This document shows, piece by piece, positions 8,302 to 17,054 of a stretch of DNA of 64,000 nt. Numbering within the stretch: position 1 is the stretch's first letter; every line of letters starts with the position of its first letter. A model generated the notes under the pieces. It did not search any database and was not told the DNA's origin. It worked only from the letters and a program-made list of their open reading frames with translations. Both the position numbers and the translations under genes were made by a program. The DNA comes from Porphyromonas sp. oral taxon 275 (GTDB taxonomy: Bacteria > Bacteroidota > Bacteroidia > Bacteroidales > Porphyromonadaceae), in assembly GCF_018127745.1 (NCBI RefSeq), contig NZ_CP072333.1, positions 1,488,001 to 1,552,000 of the forward strand, written 5' to 3'.

Positions 8302-8613
8302 ATGGACCAGGCAGTAACAAACACGACTATCATGGAGCGCCTCGACCGCATCGAAGCCCTCACGCTCCTCTCCGCCAAGAGCATCTATGACGCCCCTGAA
8401 GCCGCACTCTTCACTGGCTACTCCCTGAATCGGATTCATCGTCTCACCTGCGAGAAGCGAATTCCCCACTACAAGAGGGGCAACAAGCTCTACTTCCACC
8501 GCGAGGAGCTGGAGCGCTGGATGCTCGACCGCAAAGTCAAGACCACCGACGAAATCGAAAGCGAAGCTGAGACCTACGCCGTCCTTGGCCGCAAATCGCG
8601 AAACCGAGTCTGA
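8302..8613 (+). CDS. Excisionase/MerR-like helix-turn-helix DNA-binding protein
   Basis: A 103-residue protein with a winged-helix HTH_17-type domain: SIYDAPEAALFTGYSLNRIHRLTCEKRIPHYKRGNKLYFHREELERWM, ending in the characteristic YF-x-x-x-E-L-x-x-W pattern. Such proteins act as excisionases or mobile-element regulators in Bacteroidota. The ATG at 8302 gives the family start; upstream in-frame codons overlap the preceding gene. It may direct integrase toward excision, though it is far from int, so a transcription role is equally possible. Confidence 0.75.
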   Translation: MDQAVTNTTIMERLDRIEALTLLSAKSIYDAPEAALFTGYSLNRIHRLTCEKRIPHYKRGNKLYFHREELERWMLDRKVKTTDEIESEAETYAVLGRKSRNRV

Positions 8614-8634
8614 CCCTAATAATCCCCGAAAAAA

Positions 8635-8961
8635 ATGAGACAAGAAATCGATACCCAGTCAGCCGTCAGCACGAACGACAGGGCGCTCGCGATCAAACTC
8701 CTTAAGCAGTCCAAGCACGCCCTGCTCTTGGTCGCTGATGTAGACACCGAGCAGGTGAATCTAGTCAGCATCGCACCCGAGGGGCACGACCTGCGCACCT
8801 TCGTTGGCCTGATCAATGTGCTTAAGCGTGTCACGCCACAAGTACTACAGCGCCTCATTGATAACGCGCCCCGTGAGGATATGGAAGTAGCCATGGCCAT
8901 CCTACAAGACGATAGTGACCAAGTCGAGCAGCCCTTCATCCATAGTCACCTCGCCAATTAA
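8635..8961 (+). CDS. Hypothetical early phage protein
   Basis: A 108-residue soluble acidic protein. A central segment (ALLLVADVDTEQVNLVSIAPEG) suggests a beta hairpin, followed by a helical C-terminus. No family is recognised. It lies 18 bp upstream of the SbcC-like ATPase on the same strand, so it belongs to the recombination/replication operon. Confidence 0.55.
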   Translation: MRQEIDTQSAVSTNDRALAIKLLKQSKHALLLVADVDTEQVNLVSIAPEGHDLRTFVGLINVLKRVTPQVLQRLIDNAPREDMEVAMAILQDDSDQVEQPFIHSHLAN

Positions 8962-8979
8962 CCCCATCACACGAGAACA

Positions 8980-10977
8980 ATGAAACGTATCACCCTACGC
9001 TCACTCTACCTCCTTGGCTGGCGAGGCGAGAAAGAGCGCCTCACGAACTTCTCCGCCCACGAGACCACCATCTCTGGCGCTAACGGCTTAGGCAAGTCCC
9101 GCCACTTCGACGCCTTCCTTTGGTGCCTCTTCGGCAAAGACCGAGAGGGACGTAAGGACGAGGACATTAAGAGCCGTGATGCTAACGGCAAGACCACCGA
9201 CAAAGCTCCCTGCGAGGTATCCGCAGTCCTAGAAGTGGACGGCAGGGAGGTGAAGCTACGCCGAGCCTTCGTCGAGGACTGGATCAAGCCACGAGGACAG
9301 GCTGAAGAGGTCTTCCGCGGACACCACACCGACTGCTGGTGGGATGATGTGCCAGTTAATGTCACCGAGTATAGCAAGCGTGTTGCTTCGCTTATCGATG
9401 AGACGACCTTCAAGCTGTTAACCAATCCCGCTTACTTCGCTTCCCTCGCATGGAAGGATCAGCGAGGCATCCTCTTTGACCTAGCGAGCACCCCCTCTAT
9501 CGAGGAGATCGCTCAAGGATCTCCCGAGTGGAAGGCTCTCCTTGATCGTCTCTCTGGCAAGAGCCTATCCGACTTCCGCAAGGAGCTATCCGCACGCAAA
9601 AAGCGATTAAAGGAAGAGCTTGCTACCATCCAGCCAAAAATTGACCAACTCACCGTCTTAATGCCTGCAACGGCAGATACCGCTCTACTAGAGCAGGAGC
9701 TAAAAGACATTGAGGCTCGCGAGGCTGAAATAGACAAGGCGCTATCCTCTCATGCAGAGCTAGAGCGACAGCGTGGAGACGAGCAGGCTAAACTTGAAAA
9801 AGAAATAGCAGATCTCCGCCGTGGCCAGCGCCAGATTATCGAAGAGGAGAGGACTCGTGTCGATGAGCTGAACTACAAGGCCAACGCTGAGCGCAGAGAC
9901 CTTAGCAGACGGATCAAAGAGCTAGAGGATGAAACTAAGAGTCTTGCCGATAAGAGACAGTCTCTGGCGAAAAAACATAAGACCTACGAGGATGAAGCCG
10001 AGAAGCTAGACCGACAGATTGACGCTCTTCGGGAGAAATGGGTAGTGGAGAAGAGTACTACCTATAACGGCGATACGACCTGTCCTCACTGTGGGCAACC
10101 TCTACCTGAGGAGCAGGTCAATGAGGCTCTAGGGATCTGGGAGAGTGCCAAAGAAGATCGACTAAAGGGTATTGGACTTGAAGCCTCCCGACTCAAGGAA
10201 AAGAAGGAGCGAACAGCGCAATCCATCCAGGAGCTGATGAAAGCCATAAGCGAGACCACCCAGCGAACCATCCAGCTAAAGGATGATGAAAAGAAGCTAC
10301 GATACCAGCTCTCCAACCTCCCAGCACCAGAGGATACTAAGCCAATAGATCCCAAGTATATCCCTGCCTACCAAGAGAAGGAGGCTAGGATAGCTTTCCT
10401 CTCCGCCGCAATCGAAGCGAACAGCGCACAGATAACCACTGACAGTACGAAGGCTTACCAAGCCGAACGAAAGAAGCTCAGTGATAGACGGGTGGAGATA
10501 GCACTAGCCCTTGAGGAGCAACGTAAGCGTGCGGAATACATCCAGCGCAAACAAGATCTAAGCGAGAGGGGTGTAGAGCTTAGCCAACAAATAGCGGACA
10601 CTGAGAGGGAGGAGTTTCAGGCTACGAGCCTAAGTCTCCGCCAAGTAGAGGTTAGCGAGGAGGCTATCAACCAGCTCTTCCGAGGCGTCACATTCCAACT
10701 GTTTGCCTACACCAACGACGATAGAGATCGTACCTCCCCTATAGAGGTGTGTGTGCCTCTTGTCGATGGAGTCCCTATCCAAGTAGCTAACACAGCTAGC
10801 CGTGTTAATGCTGGGCTAGAGATTATCCGTACGCTCTCAGATAAGCGACAGATCACCGCACCCGTATTCATTGACGAGCGGGAGAGTGTGCAGCACATCC
10901 CCGAAGATCTACCTATGCAAATCATCAACCTCCGTGTCTCCGACGACACAGAGCTAATAGTCACCCATAATAACTAG
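8980..10977 (+). CDS. Rad50/SbcC-like phage ATPase with zinc-hook motif
   Basis: A 665-residue SMC/Rad50-type protein. The N-terminal lobe has Walker A (GANGLGKS, residues 33-40). A long coiled coil of about residues 190-550 is interrupted by CPHC (Cys368/Cys371), as in Rad50 zinc hooks. The C-terminal lobe has a signature-like region (ASRVNAGLEIIRTL) and Walker B (APVFIDERESV), then VTHNN, the H-loop. No Mre11/SbcD nuclease is adjacent; the next genes are RecT and a metallo-beta-lactamase-fold protein 8-11 bp or less away. It probably powers end processing for phage recombination. Nuclease partnership is inferred from the operon. Confidence 0.8.
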   Translation: MKRITLRSLYLLGWRGEKERLTNFSAHETTISGANGLGKSRHFDAFLWCLFGKDREGRKDEDIKSRDANGKTTDKAPCEVSAVLEVDGREVKLRRAFVEDWIKPRGQAEEVFRGHHTDCWWDDVPVNVTEYSKRVASLIDETTFKLLTNPAYFASLAWKDQRGILFDLASTPSIEEIAQGSPEWKALLDRLSGKSLSDFRKELSARKKRLKEELATIQPKIDQLTVLMPATADTALLEQELKDIEAREAEIDKALSSHAELERQRGDEQAKLEKEIADLRRGQRQIIEEERTRVDELNYKANAERRDLSRRIKELEDETKSLADKRQSLAKKHKTYEDEAEKLDRQIDALREKWVVEKSTTYNGDTTCPHCGQPLPEEQVNEALGIWESAKEDRLKGIGLEASRLKEKKERTAQSIQELMKAISETTQRTIQLKDDEKKLRYQLSNLPAPEDTKPIDPKYIPAYQEKEARIAFLSAAIEANSAQITTDSTKAYQAERKKLSDRRVEIALALEEQRKRAEYIQRKQDLSERGVELSQQIADTEREEFQATSLSLRQVEVSEEAINQLFRGVTFQLFAYTNDDRDRTSPIEVCVPLVDGVPIQVANTASRVNAGLEIIRTLSDKRQITAPVFIDERESVQHIPEDLPMQIINLRVSDDTELIVTHNN

Positions 10978-10985
10978 GAACAACA

Positions 10986-11909
10986 ATGACACCAACCATC
11001 CCATCCGCTGCCGCACCCGCGGTAGCCCAGCCCCAAGCGAACACACTCAAGAGCTTCAACAGAACCATCGCTGACCAACGCACCCAGGACTACCTCCAGC
11101 AGGTGCTCTCGGAGAAGAAGTCCTCCTTCGTAAATAATATCACGGCGCTGGTAGCCAACAGCACGGGGCTGCAAGCCTGCGACCCGCTTTCCATCATCTA
11201 CGCAGGGATTAAGGCGACCGCACTCGACCTGCCGCTCGATCCTAACCTCGGCTTCGCCTACGTCATCCCCTACAATCGAAAGAATGCCCCAGCACAGGCG
11301 CAGTTCCAGCTAGGCTACAAGGGCTTCGTGCAGCTCGCTATCCGAAGTGGGCAGTTCCAAGCGATCAACGTCACCGAGGTACGCGAGGGCGAGCTCCAGG
11401 ACTTCGACCTCCTCACGGGGGAGACTCGCTTTGTCGCCAAGCCTAACCGAGAGGCGCTCCCCGTTGTAGGTTACGTCGCTTACTTCCGACTGACCAACGG
11501 ATTCGCCAAGAGTCTGTACATGACCCGAGATGAAGTCGAGGCCCACGCCCTCCGATACTCTGAGACCTACAAGAGTACGAAGGCTTGGGTAAAGGCCGCC
11601 AGCAAGTGGACAACCGACTTTGACGCTATGGCGAAGAAGACCGTCCTCAAGCTGCTGCTCAGCAAGTACGCCCCCCTATCGGTCGAGATGCAGAATGCTG
11701 TCAAGAGCGACCAAGCCGTCATCGATGAGCGAGGCGAAGCGCACTACGTAGACCACGAAGAGTTCTCTGTGGAAGACGTCGCAAACTCCGTAGCGGACGA
11801 AGTAGAAGACGTGACGGCCACGGAGGAGATAGACTTCGAAACAGGCGAGATCAAGAGCGCGCCAGCTGAACCAGTCGAAGCCGCACCAGCGCCACAAGCA
11901 CCCTTCTAA
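10986..11909 (+). CDS. recT: RecT-family single-strand annealing protein
   Basis: A 307-residue RecT protein that anneals complementary single strands during phage recombination. Family features include DPLSIIYAGIKATALDLPLDPNLGFAYVIPY, FQLGYKGFVQLAIRSGQF and WTTDFDAMAKKTVLKLLLSKY. The C-terminal ~60 residues are acidic and disordered, ending in A-P-F. It follows the SbcC-like ATPase and is one base from the metallo-beta-lactamase-fold gene, so the three probably form an ATPase/nuclease/annealing unit. Several other proteins of this element also end in P-F. Confidence 0.93.
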   Translation: MTPTIPSAAAPAVAQPQANTLKSFNRTIADQRTQDYLQQVLSEKKSSFVNNITALVANSTGLQACDPLSIIYAGIKATALDLPLDPNLGFAYVIPYNRKNAPAQAQFQLGYKGFVQLAIRSGQFQAINVTEVREGELQDFDLLTGETRFVAKPNREALPVVGYVAYFRLTNGFAKSLYMTRDEVEAHALRYSETYKSTKAWVKAASKWTTDFDAMAKKTVLKLLLSKYAPLSVEMQNAVKSDQAVIDERGEAHYVDHEEFSVEDVANSVADEVEDVTATEEIDFETGEIKSAPAEPVEAAPAPQAPF

Positions 11910-11910
11910 G

Positions 11911-12654
11911 ATGACTCTTCTAGTCCTTGGCTCCAGCAGCGCGGGCAATGCCTACCTCCTGACCGCCAACAATGGCGAGCGTCTACTCCTCGAGTGCGGC
12001 GTTAAGCGCACCGAGCTGCTGCGCGCCATGGACTTCGACCTCGCAAGCCTCTCGGGCTGTCTCCTCTCCCACGAGCACGGAGACCACGCCCGAGAGGTGC
12101 GCTGGGTCACCAGTCGCAGGATCCCCCTCTATTGCTCCCACGGCACGGCGGAAGCCCTCGGCATACAGGATGACCCAATGCTCCACCCATTGACCAGCAA
12201 GCAGACGGTACAGGTCGGCAGCTTCTCCGTCCTACCCTTCTCTGTCCAGCACGACGCCCGCGAGCCGCTCGGGTATCTCGTCGAGCACCACGAGATGGGA
12301 CGACTAGCCTTCATCACCGACAGCTACCTCTTGAGCTTCCGCCTCCCGAAGGTCACCCACTGGATGATCGAGTGCAACTACTCTCAGGAGCTCATAGAGG
12401 AGCGCCTCGTCTCGGGGGCGCTGCACCCAGCACAGTACAAGCGCACGCTGCGTAGCCATATGAGCCTCGACGCCTGCCAAACAACCCTCCTCCGTCACGA
12501 CCTCCGCTCCGCTCGGCAGGTCGTCCTCCTACACCTCTCCGAAGGCAACGCTGACGAAAGCCTCTGCCTCCGCACCATCCACGACGCCACAGGCCTACCA
12601 ACCGCCGTGGCCTCACCGCGCCTCCAAATCAATCTCGATAAAGTCCCCTTCTAG
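11911..12654 (+). CDS. Metallo-beta-lactamase-fold hydrolase (YycJ-like), possible phage exonuclease
   Basis: A 247-residue MBL-fold protein. The metal-binding HxHxDH motif is LSHEHGDHA (His54, His56, Asp58, His59), preceded by LLLECG. Later ligands probably include FITDSY and the HLSEGNAD motif near residue 210, which resembles VicX/YycJ family nucleases. Its position directly after recT suggests it replaces the usual lambda-exo or YqaJ nuclease partner. It ends in V-P-F. The fold is clear; exonuclease activity is inferred from known YycJ-type activity and context. Confidence 0.8.
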   Translation: MTLLVLGSSSAGNAYLLTANNGERLLLECGVKRTELLRAMDFDLASLSGCLLSHEHGDHAREVRWVTSRRIPLYCSHGTAEALGIQDDPMLHPLTSKQTVQVGSFSVLPFSVQHDAREPLGYLVEHHEMGRLAFITDSYLLSFRLPKVTHWMIECNYSQELIEERLVSGALHPAQYKRTLRSHMSLDACQTTLLRHDLRSARQVVLLHLSEGNADESLCLRTIHDATGLPTAVASPRLQINLDKVPF

Positions 12655-12656
12655 CT

Positions 12657-13703
12657 ATGGCAAGTGGAAAAAAGACCAACGCCGACTTCTTCAAGCACGA
12701 CTCCGACATGCGCAATAACATCAAGGTGCGTGCGCTACGTCGTCGCTTCTCTCACCTAGGCTATGCTGTCTGGTGCTACTTCCTAGAGGTTCTGACCGAC
12801 GCTGACGGCTTTCAGATTGAGTACAACACCCTCACAAAGGAGCTTATCGCGGGCGACTTTGACGTAACCATCGAAGAACTTGACGACATCGTCGCCTACT
12901 GCCAGAAGCTCGGTCTTTTGAAGGTCTCCGACATGCGCCTTTATAGCCCCTCGCTCATCGCTCGATTTGAAGCGATCATCGAAAGCAGGGAGAGGAAATC
13001 GGAAATCGCAAGAAAAAAGATTAACGCACGATGGCAACGCAACAGAAATACTACAGTATCAAACAAAGAAGAAAAAGAATACAGCGGTAATACTACAGTA
13101 CAAAAAAGCGTAGCAGGAAAATACAAAGAAGTAGAAGGAGAAGTAGAAGGAGAAGTAGAAGGAGAAGTAGAAGGAGAAGTAGAAGGAGAAGTAGAAGGAG
13201 AAGTAGAAGGAGAAAAAAAGAGAGACAAGCTCTCCAAAAAGTCGGAGGCGGTCGTTTCGCTTTGGAACTCGACCCTAGGCGACCTCCTCCCGAAGGTGGC
13301 GGTACTCTCCGAGGGAAGACGCCAGCAGATCTCGGCACGTCTCGCGGAGCTCTCCTCCGATTCAGACGAGGCACTTCAGCAGGTGCAGGCGCTCTTCGAC
13401 AAGGTGCGCGCTTCGCGCTTCCTCCTCGGCGACAACGACCGCAACTGGACTATCACCATCGACTGGCTCTTCCACTCCTCCGAGAACATCGCCAAAGTCC
13501 TCGAGGGTAACTACGACGACAAGCGAGGCATCCGCTCCCAGGCCACCCACCCAGGCATTACTCTCGGAGCGGATGAGCGCATCGAGACCGACGGACGACG
13601 CACCTACGGCACAGGCGTAGCTACCGTGCCCCCTGACGCCCCTCCGAGACCCTCCGCACGGCACCAATGGGACGCTAATGCTCTACGTTGGATGTTCATC
13701 TAG
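12657..13703 (+). CDS. Phage replication-initiator-like protein (DUF4373 / Lin1244-Lin1753-like)
   Basis: A 348-residue protein beginning with the DUF4373-like domain (ADFFKHDSDMRNNIKVRALRRRFSHLGYAVWCYFLEVLTDADGF), a winged-helix type region found in phage replication proteins. An RxxxSEIARKKINARW stretch follows, then a charged linker with seven EVEG repeats (DNA repeat at 13128-13211). The C-terminal domain (VVSLWNSTLGDLLPKV to WTITIDWLFHSSENIAKVLEGNY) is like the ends of DnaA/DnaD-type phage initiators. It precedes the primase-helicase gene, so it may load it at the phage origin. Function is inferred from neighbours. Confidence 0.78.
   Translation: MASGKKTNADFFKHDSDMRNNIKVRALRRRFSHLGYAVWCYFLEVLTDADGFQIEYNTLTKELIAGDFDVTIEELDDIVAYCQKLGLLKVSDMRLYSPSLIARFEAIIESRERKSEIARKKINARWQRNRNTTVSNKEEKEYSGNTTVQKSVAGKYKEVEGEVEGEVEGEVEGEVEGEVEGEVEGEKKRDKLSKKSEAVVSLWNSTLGDLLPKVAVLSEGRRQQISARLAELSSDSDEALQQVQALFDKVRASRFLLGDNDRNWTITIDWLFHSSENIAKVLEGNYDDKRGIRSQATHPGITLGADERIETDGRRTYGTGVATVPPDAPPRPSARHQWDANALRWMFI
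13128..13211 (+). repeat. Seven perfect tandem copies of a 12-bp unit in a coding linker
   Basis: The unit GAAGTAGAAGGA repeats seven times and encodes EVEG repeats. Because the unit is a multiple of three, copy-number changes would alter linker length without shifting the frame. The strand is very purine-rich in this stretch. Confidence 0.97.
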
Positions 13704-13810
13704 CTAGCAGGATACCCAAAATTAGCCCCTAGCAGCCTCTTCAGCGGCCTCAAATAGCAAAACAATACACTTGTCCCACCCCGATATTTTTAAGCCGCTA
13801 GAGAGCGATT

Positions 13811-15697
13811 ATGAGCAAGAGCTATTCCGACTTCGACATCCAGATACCCTACGGCAAGACCTCAGGTAAGGCCAAGACTATCTGCCCGCAGTGCCACGAC
13901 AAGCGACGCGACAAGCGTGACAAGAGCCTATCGGTAAACCTCGACGAGGGTATATGGCACTGTCACTACTGCGGCTGGTCCGGGACAATCAAGACCAAAG
14001 ACCCCGAGCCTTGGCACAACCATGCCCCCATCCGTAAGCAGGCCAAGGTCTACCGACTCCCCGAAACTCCGAAGCGCCCAGAGGTACAGAAGCACGCCCT
14101 CTCCGACAAGGCGCTCGCTTGGTTCGCATCCCGGGGCATCTCCCCTCAGACGCTCACCGACCTGCGTATTACCGAGGGGTTGGAGTTCATGCCCCAAAAG
14201 GGCGCTCCAGCCAACACCGTGCAGTTCAATTACTACCGCGGTGAGACGCTGGTCAACGTCAAGTATCGAACAGGGGATAAGTGCTTCAAGCTTGTGTCCG
14301 GTGCGGAACTCCTCCCCTACAACATCAACGCCATCGGAGGAACGAAGGAGTGCATCATCACGGAGGGGGAGATGGACGCTCTCTCCTTCTGGGAGTGCGG
14401 ACGTCACGACGTGGTCAGCGTCCCCAACGGAGCAAACGCTAATCTCGACTACCTCGATGACTACCTCGAGCAGTACTTCGACGACAAGGAGGTCATCTAC
14501 ATAGCCGTCGACACCGACACTAAGGGTGTCGTACTACGTGATGAGCTCATACGTCGATTCGGTCCAGAGCGCTGCCGAGTCATCGAGTACGGAGCAGACT
14601 GCAAGGATGCCAACGAGCATCTCCAGCGATATGGCAAAGACTCCCTCCTCAAGTGCCTCTACGATGCTCCTGAGATGAAAATCGAAGGCGTCTTCACCGT
14701 GAGCGACTTTGAAGGATCGCTCGACGCGCTCTTCGAAAACGGATGGCAACGAGGCGTCACCATAGGACACCCCAACTTCGACGCCCTCTGCTCCTTCGAG
14801 ACGAAGCGCCTCTGCATCGTCACAGGTATTCCAGGCAGCGGCAAGTCTGAGTTCATTGACGAGATAGCCGAGCGCCTCAACGTCCGCTACGGATGGCGCT
14901 TCGCTTACTTCTCACCCGAAAATGCCCCGCTGGCCTACCACGCCTCGAAGCTCATCGAGAAGTTCACCGGCAAGCGCTTCTCCCAGCAGACCCTCTCACA
15001 CCTCGAGTACAAGCGAGTCAAGGAGCATCTCGAGCGGGACTTCTTCTTCATCTCCCCATCCGACAGCTTCAAGGTCGACAACATTCTCGCCAAGGCTAAA
15101 TCCCTCGTCCGACGCAAAGGCATCAAGGCTCTAGTCATCGACCCGTACAACAGACTCGAAAGCGACCAGTCCTCCCGACAGTCCGAGACCCTCTACATCT
15201 CCGAGCTCCTCGACAAGCTGACCAACTTCGCCCAGCGAAACGACCTACTCATCATCCTGATGGCGCACCCTACCAAGCAGCCAAAAAATAAGGACGGAGT
15301 AGTCGAAGCCCCAACGCTCTACGACATCAGCGGCTCGGCAAACTTCTTCAACAAGGCAGACTTCGGCATTGTCGTACATCGTAACAGGCAGCTCGGCAAC
15401 GTCGAGGTGCACGTCCAAAAGGTCAAGTTCCGACACCTCGGGGAATGCGGTACGGCCACATTCCTCTACAACATCAACAACGGACGTTACACTCCCTTCT
15501 CCGCTGGCGAAGCCCCCCAGTGGGACAATGCCTCTCACCTTGACCAAGCGAAAGCCCTACGCATCCAAGAAGCTAAGGACGCCACACAGATAGTCTTCCC
15601 TTCACCCAACATCCAAGAAGCCCAAATCACCCCCAATGACCCGCTCTCCTACGCCCACACGGAAGCGGTGACGGACGCCCCTCCGCTTCCTTTCTAG
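13811..15697 (+). CDS. Phage bifunctional primase-helicase (T7 gp4-like)
   Basis: A 628-residue replication protein. The N-terminal zinc ribbon is ICPQCH...WHCHYCGWSG. A TOPRIM domain follows (IITEGEMDALSFWECG, then VIYIAVDTDTKG and CKDANEHL). A DnaB-type helicase domain has Walker A (GIPGSGKS, from residue 339), Walker B (ALVIDPYNRLES) and LIILMAHPTK. It would prime and unwind phage DNA. It ends in P-L-P-F. A gap of 107 bp separates it from the preceding initiator gene, holding no obvious gene. All expected domains and key residues are present, so it appears functional. Confidence 0.93.
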   Translation: MSKSYSDFDIQIPYGKTSGKAKTICPQCHDKRRDKRDKSLSVNLDEGIWHCHYCGWSGTIKTKDPEPWHNHAPIRKQAKVYRLPETPKRPEVQKHALSDKALAWFASRGISPQTLTDLRITEGLEFMPQKGAPANTVQFNYYRGETLVNVKYRTGDKCFKLVSGAELLPYNINAIGGTKECIITEGEMDALSFWECGRHDVVSVPNGANANLDYLDDYLEQYFDDKEVIYIAVDTDTKGVVLRDELIRRFGPERCRVIEYGADCKDANEHLQRYGKDSLLKCLYDAPEMKIEGVFTVSDFEGSLDALFENGWQRGVTIGHPNFDALCSFETKRLCIVTGIPGSGKSEFIDEIAERLNVRYGWRFAYFSPENAPLAYHASKLIEKFTGKRFSQQTLSHLEYKRVKEHLERDFFFISPSDSFKVDNILAKAKSLVRRKGIKALVIDPYNRLESDQSSRQSETLYISELLDKLTNFAQRNDLLIILMAHPTKQPKNKDGVVEAPTLYDISGSANFFNKADFGIVVHRNRQLGNVEVHVQKVKFRHLGECGTATFLYNINNGRYTPFSAGEAPQWDNASHLDQAKALRIQEAKDATQIVFPSPNIQEAQITPNDPLSYAHTEAVTDAPPLPF

Positions 15698-15766
15698 TCA
15701 ATCGCATAGAGATTTAACAGCAACAAGATCAAGCACTCACACCCTTCTAACGCAACTAGTCCACTT

Positions 15767-16153
15767 ATGACCAACTACGCCCTCCGCATCGACCTGCTTA
15801 AGCTCCGCGGTGCCTTTGTCCGCAACCTCCAAGGTGCCACCTCGACCAAGCGCTGCATCATCATCCCAGTAGATGATGATCCCGCCCTCTTCCTTGGCGA
15901 GAAGGGCTGCTACCTATCCGCAACGGCTATAGAGCTTAAAGAGCCAAAATACAGCGACACGCACTGCATCAAGGCGGATATCCCCAAGGAGGAGCGGGAG
16001 AAACTCAGCGAAGCCGAGCTCCGCGCCCTCCCCATCCTCGGCGGTCTACACGCCATCGTCCGCCAGCCACAGACTATGTCCGTCACCGAAACCCTCGACG
16101 CCTCTGCCTTCGCGCCCTCTCCCGAAGGCGTAGCCTCCGACCTACCCTTCTAG
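15767..16153 (+). CDS. Conserved Bacteroidota phage protein with SSB-like C-terminal tail
   Basis: A 128-residue protein whose core (LRIDLLKLRGAFVRNLQGATSTKRCIIIPVDDDPALFLGEKGCYLSATAIELK) resembles proteins often encoded beside phage primase-helicases in Bacteroidota. It ends VASDLPF, close to the D-D-I-P-F partner-binding tip of bacterial SSB. A single-strand-binding or replication accessory role is plausible, but no OB-fold signature is evident by eye. It follows the primase-helicase by 69 bp on the same strand. Confidence 0.6.
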   Translation: MTNYALRIDLLKLRGAFVRNLQGATSTKRCIIIPVDDDPALFLGEKGCYLSATAIELKEPKYSDTHCIKADIPKEEREKLSEAELRALPILGGLHAIVRQPQTMSVTETLDASAFAPSPEGVASDLPF

Positions 16154-16252
16154 CCCGAGGCGAACTGGGAGGACGGTATGCCCTTCGGTCCATGACGCCC
16201 TCAGAAGCACGCTCACCCCACCCATATTCAACCCCATCTACCTTTCGCAACA

Positions 16253-16624
16253 ATGAACGCTACAGACACCCAAGTCGGAGGTACACACTACCTCCAAATG
16301 CCCTATCAGCCCATCCACCTTATCGCAGAGCTCCAGATGAATTTCTTCCAGGGCAGCATCCTCAAGTACCTATGCCGGTATAGACACAAGGGAGGCAATG
16401 AAGACCTGAAGAAGGCGATCCACTACTGCCAGCTCGCCCGAGAGTTACGACCCGCAGATGAGTGCACCTACGGCACGAGGGAGACGGGGCGCATCTTCCG
16501 CGACTTCTGCCGAGAGAATGGAGTTCCACCTGCCTTCTGTTTTGTACTCGACGCTGTCCTTTGGTCAGACTGGGATACCGCCGAGGAAATCCTCAACGAC
16601 ATCATTCTTCACTACGAAGAATAG
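16253..16624 (+). CDS. DUF3310-family phage protein
   Basis: A 123-residue protein with the DUF3310 pattern: VGGTHYLQMPYQPIHLIAELQMNFFQGSILKYLCRYRHKGGNEDLKKAIHYCQ. These small phage proteins are sometimes annotated as nucleotide kinases by association, but their biochemistry is unclear. The family domain ends near residue 65; the remaining half is helical and acidic. It is 4 bp upstream of the nuclease-like gene. The 99 bp before it contain no visible gene. Confidence 0.8.
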   Translation: MNATDTQVGGTHYLQMPYQPIHLIAELQMNFFQGSILKYLCRYRHKGGNEDLKKAIHYCQLARELRPADECTYGTRETGRIFRDFCRENGVPPAFCFVLDAVLWSDWDTAEEILNDIILHYEE

Positions 16625-16627
16625 CCC

Positions 16628-16996
16628 ATGCCTCGCCAAAGTAAAACCAAGACGAAATCCAAGGCAAAGGCTACTACCACAGCCTCCGACTTCTTCACTG
16701 CACTCTGCCGAAGCGATCTCAAGGCAGAGTGCGTGAAGGAGTTCCGATTTCACCCCGTCCGCAAGTGGCGATTCGACTACGCCCTACCAGACCATCGCCT
16801 CGCTATCGAAGTTGAGGGTGGCGTCTGGTCGGGCGGTCGCCATATCCGCCCAAGGGGCTTCCTTGGGGACATGGAGAAGTACAACGCTGCCTCCGCCCTC
16901 GGATGGCGTGTGCTCCGTGTCACACCTGATACGCTGCACTCCTCCGCTACTCTTGAGCTCATACGTCAAGCCATTGCTACGGCGGGTAAAGAATGA
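16628..16996 (+). CDS. PD-(D/E)XK-like phage endonuclease (DUF559/Vsr-type fold)
   Basis: A 122-residue basic protein. The core reads KEFRFHPVRKWRFDYALPDHRLAIEVEGGVWSGGRHIRPRGFLGDMEKYNAASALGWRVLRVTPD: an RxFD-YALP aspartate, an A-I-E-V-E-G strand giving the E-x-E pair, and a downstream glycine-tryptophan-x-V strand, as in Vsr/DUF559-like nucleases. Similar proteins act in phage recombination or resolution. The N-terminus is Lys/Thr-rich. It is the last gene before the tail block. Confidence 0.72.
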   Translation: MPRQSKTKTKSKAKATTTASDFFTALCRSDLKAECVKEFRFHPVRKWRFDYALPDHRLAIEVEGGVWSGGRHIRPRGFLGDMEKYNAASALGWRVLRVTPDTLHSSATLELIRQAIATAGKE

Positions 16997-17022
16997 GCCA
17001 CAATAAAACCAATCAGTTTCAT

Positions 17023-17030
17023 TAACTTTG
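17023..17030 (+). promoter_or_regulatory. Candidate -7 box for the tail chaperone/tape-measure operon
   Basis: TAACTTTG matches TAnnTTTG and lies 24 bp before the ATG at 17055. No good TTTG -33 box is seen at the right distance. A 12-mer, AAAACCAATCAG, just upstream at 17005 recurs at 30261 before the scaffold gene, which also has a TATATTTG box at 30248-30255. These may be related late-gene control sites. Confidence 0.4.
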
Positions 17031-17054
17031 AAGAATAATAAGCACCCCAATCCT

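Noticed and set aside
13128..13211. Phase-variable on/off switch
   Set aside because: The 12-bp unit is a multiple of three, so copy-number change cannot shift the frame; only length variation is possible.
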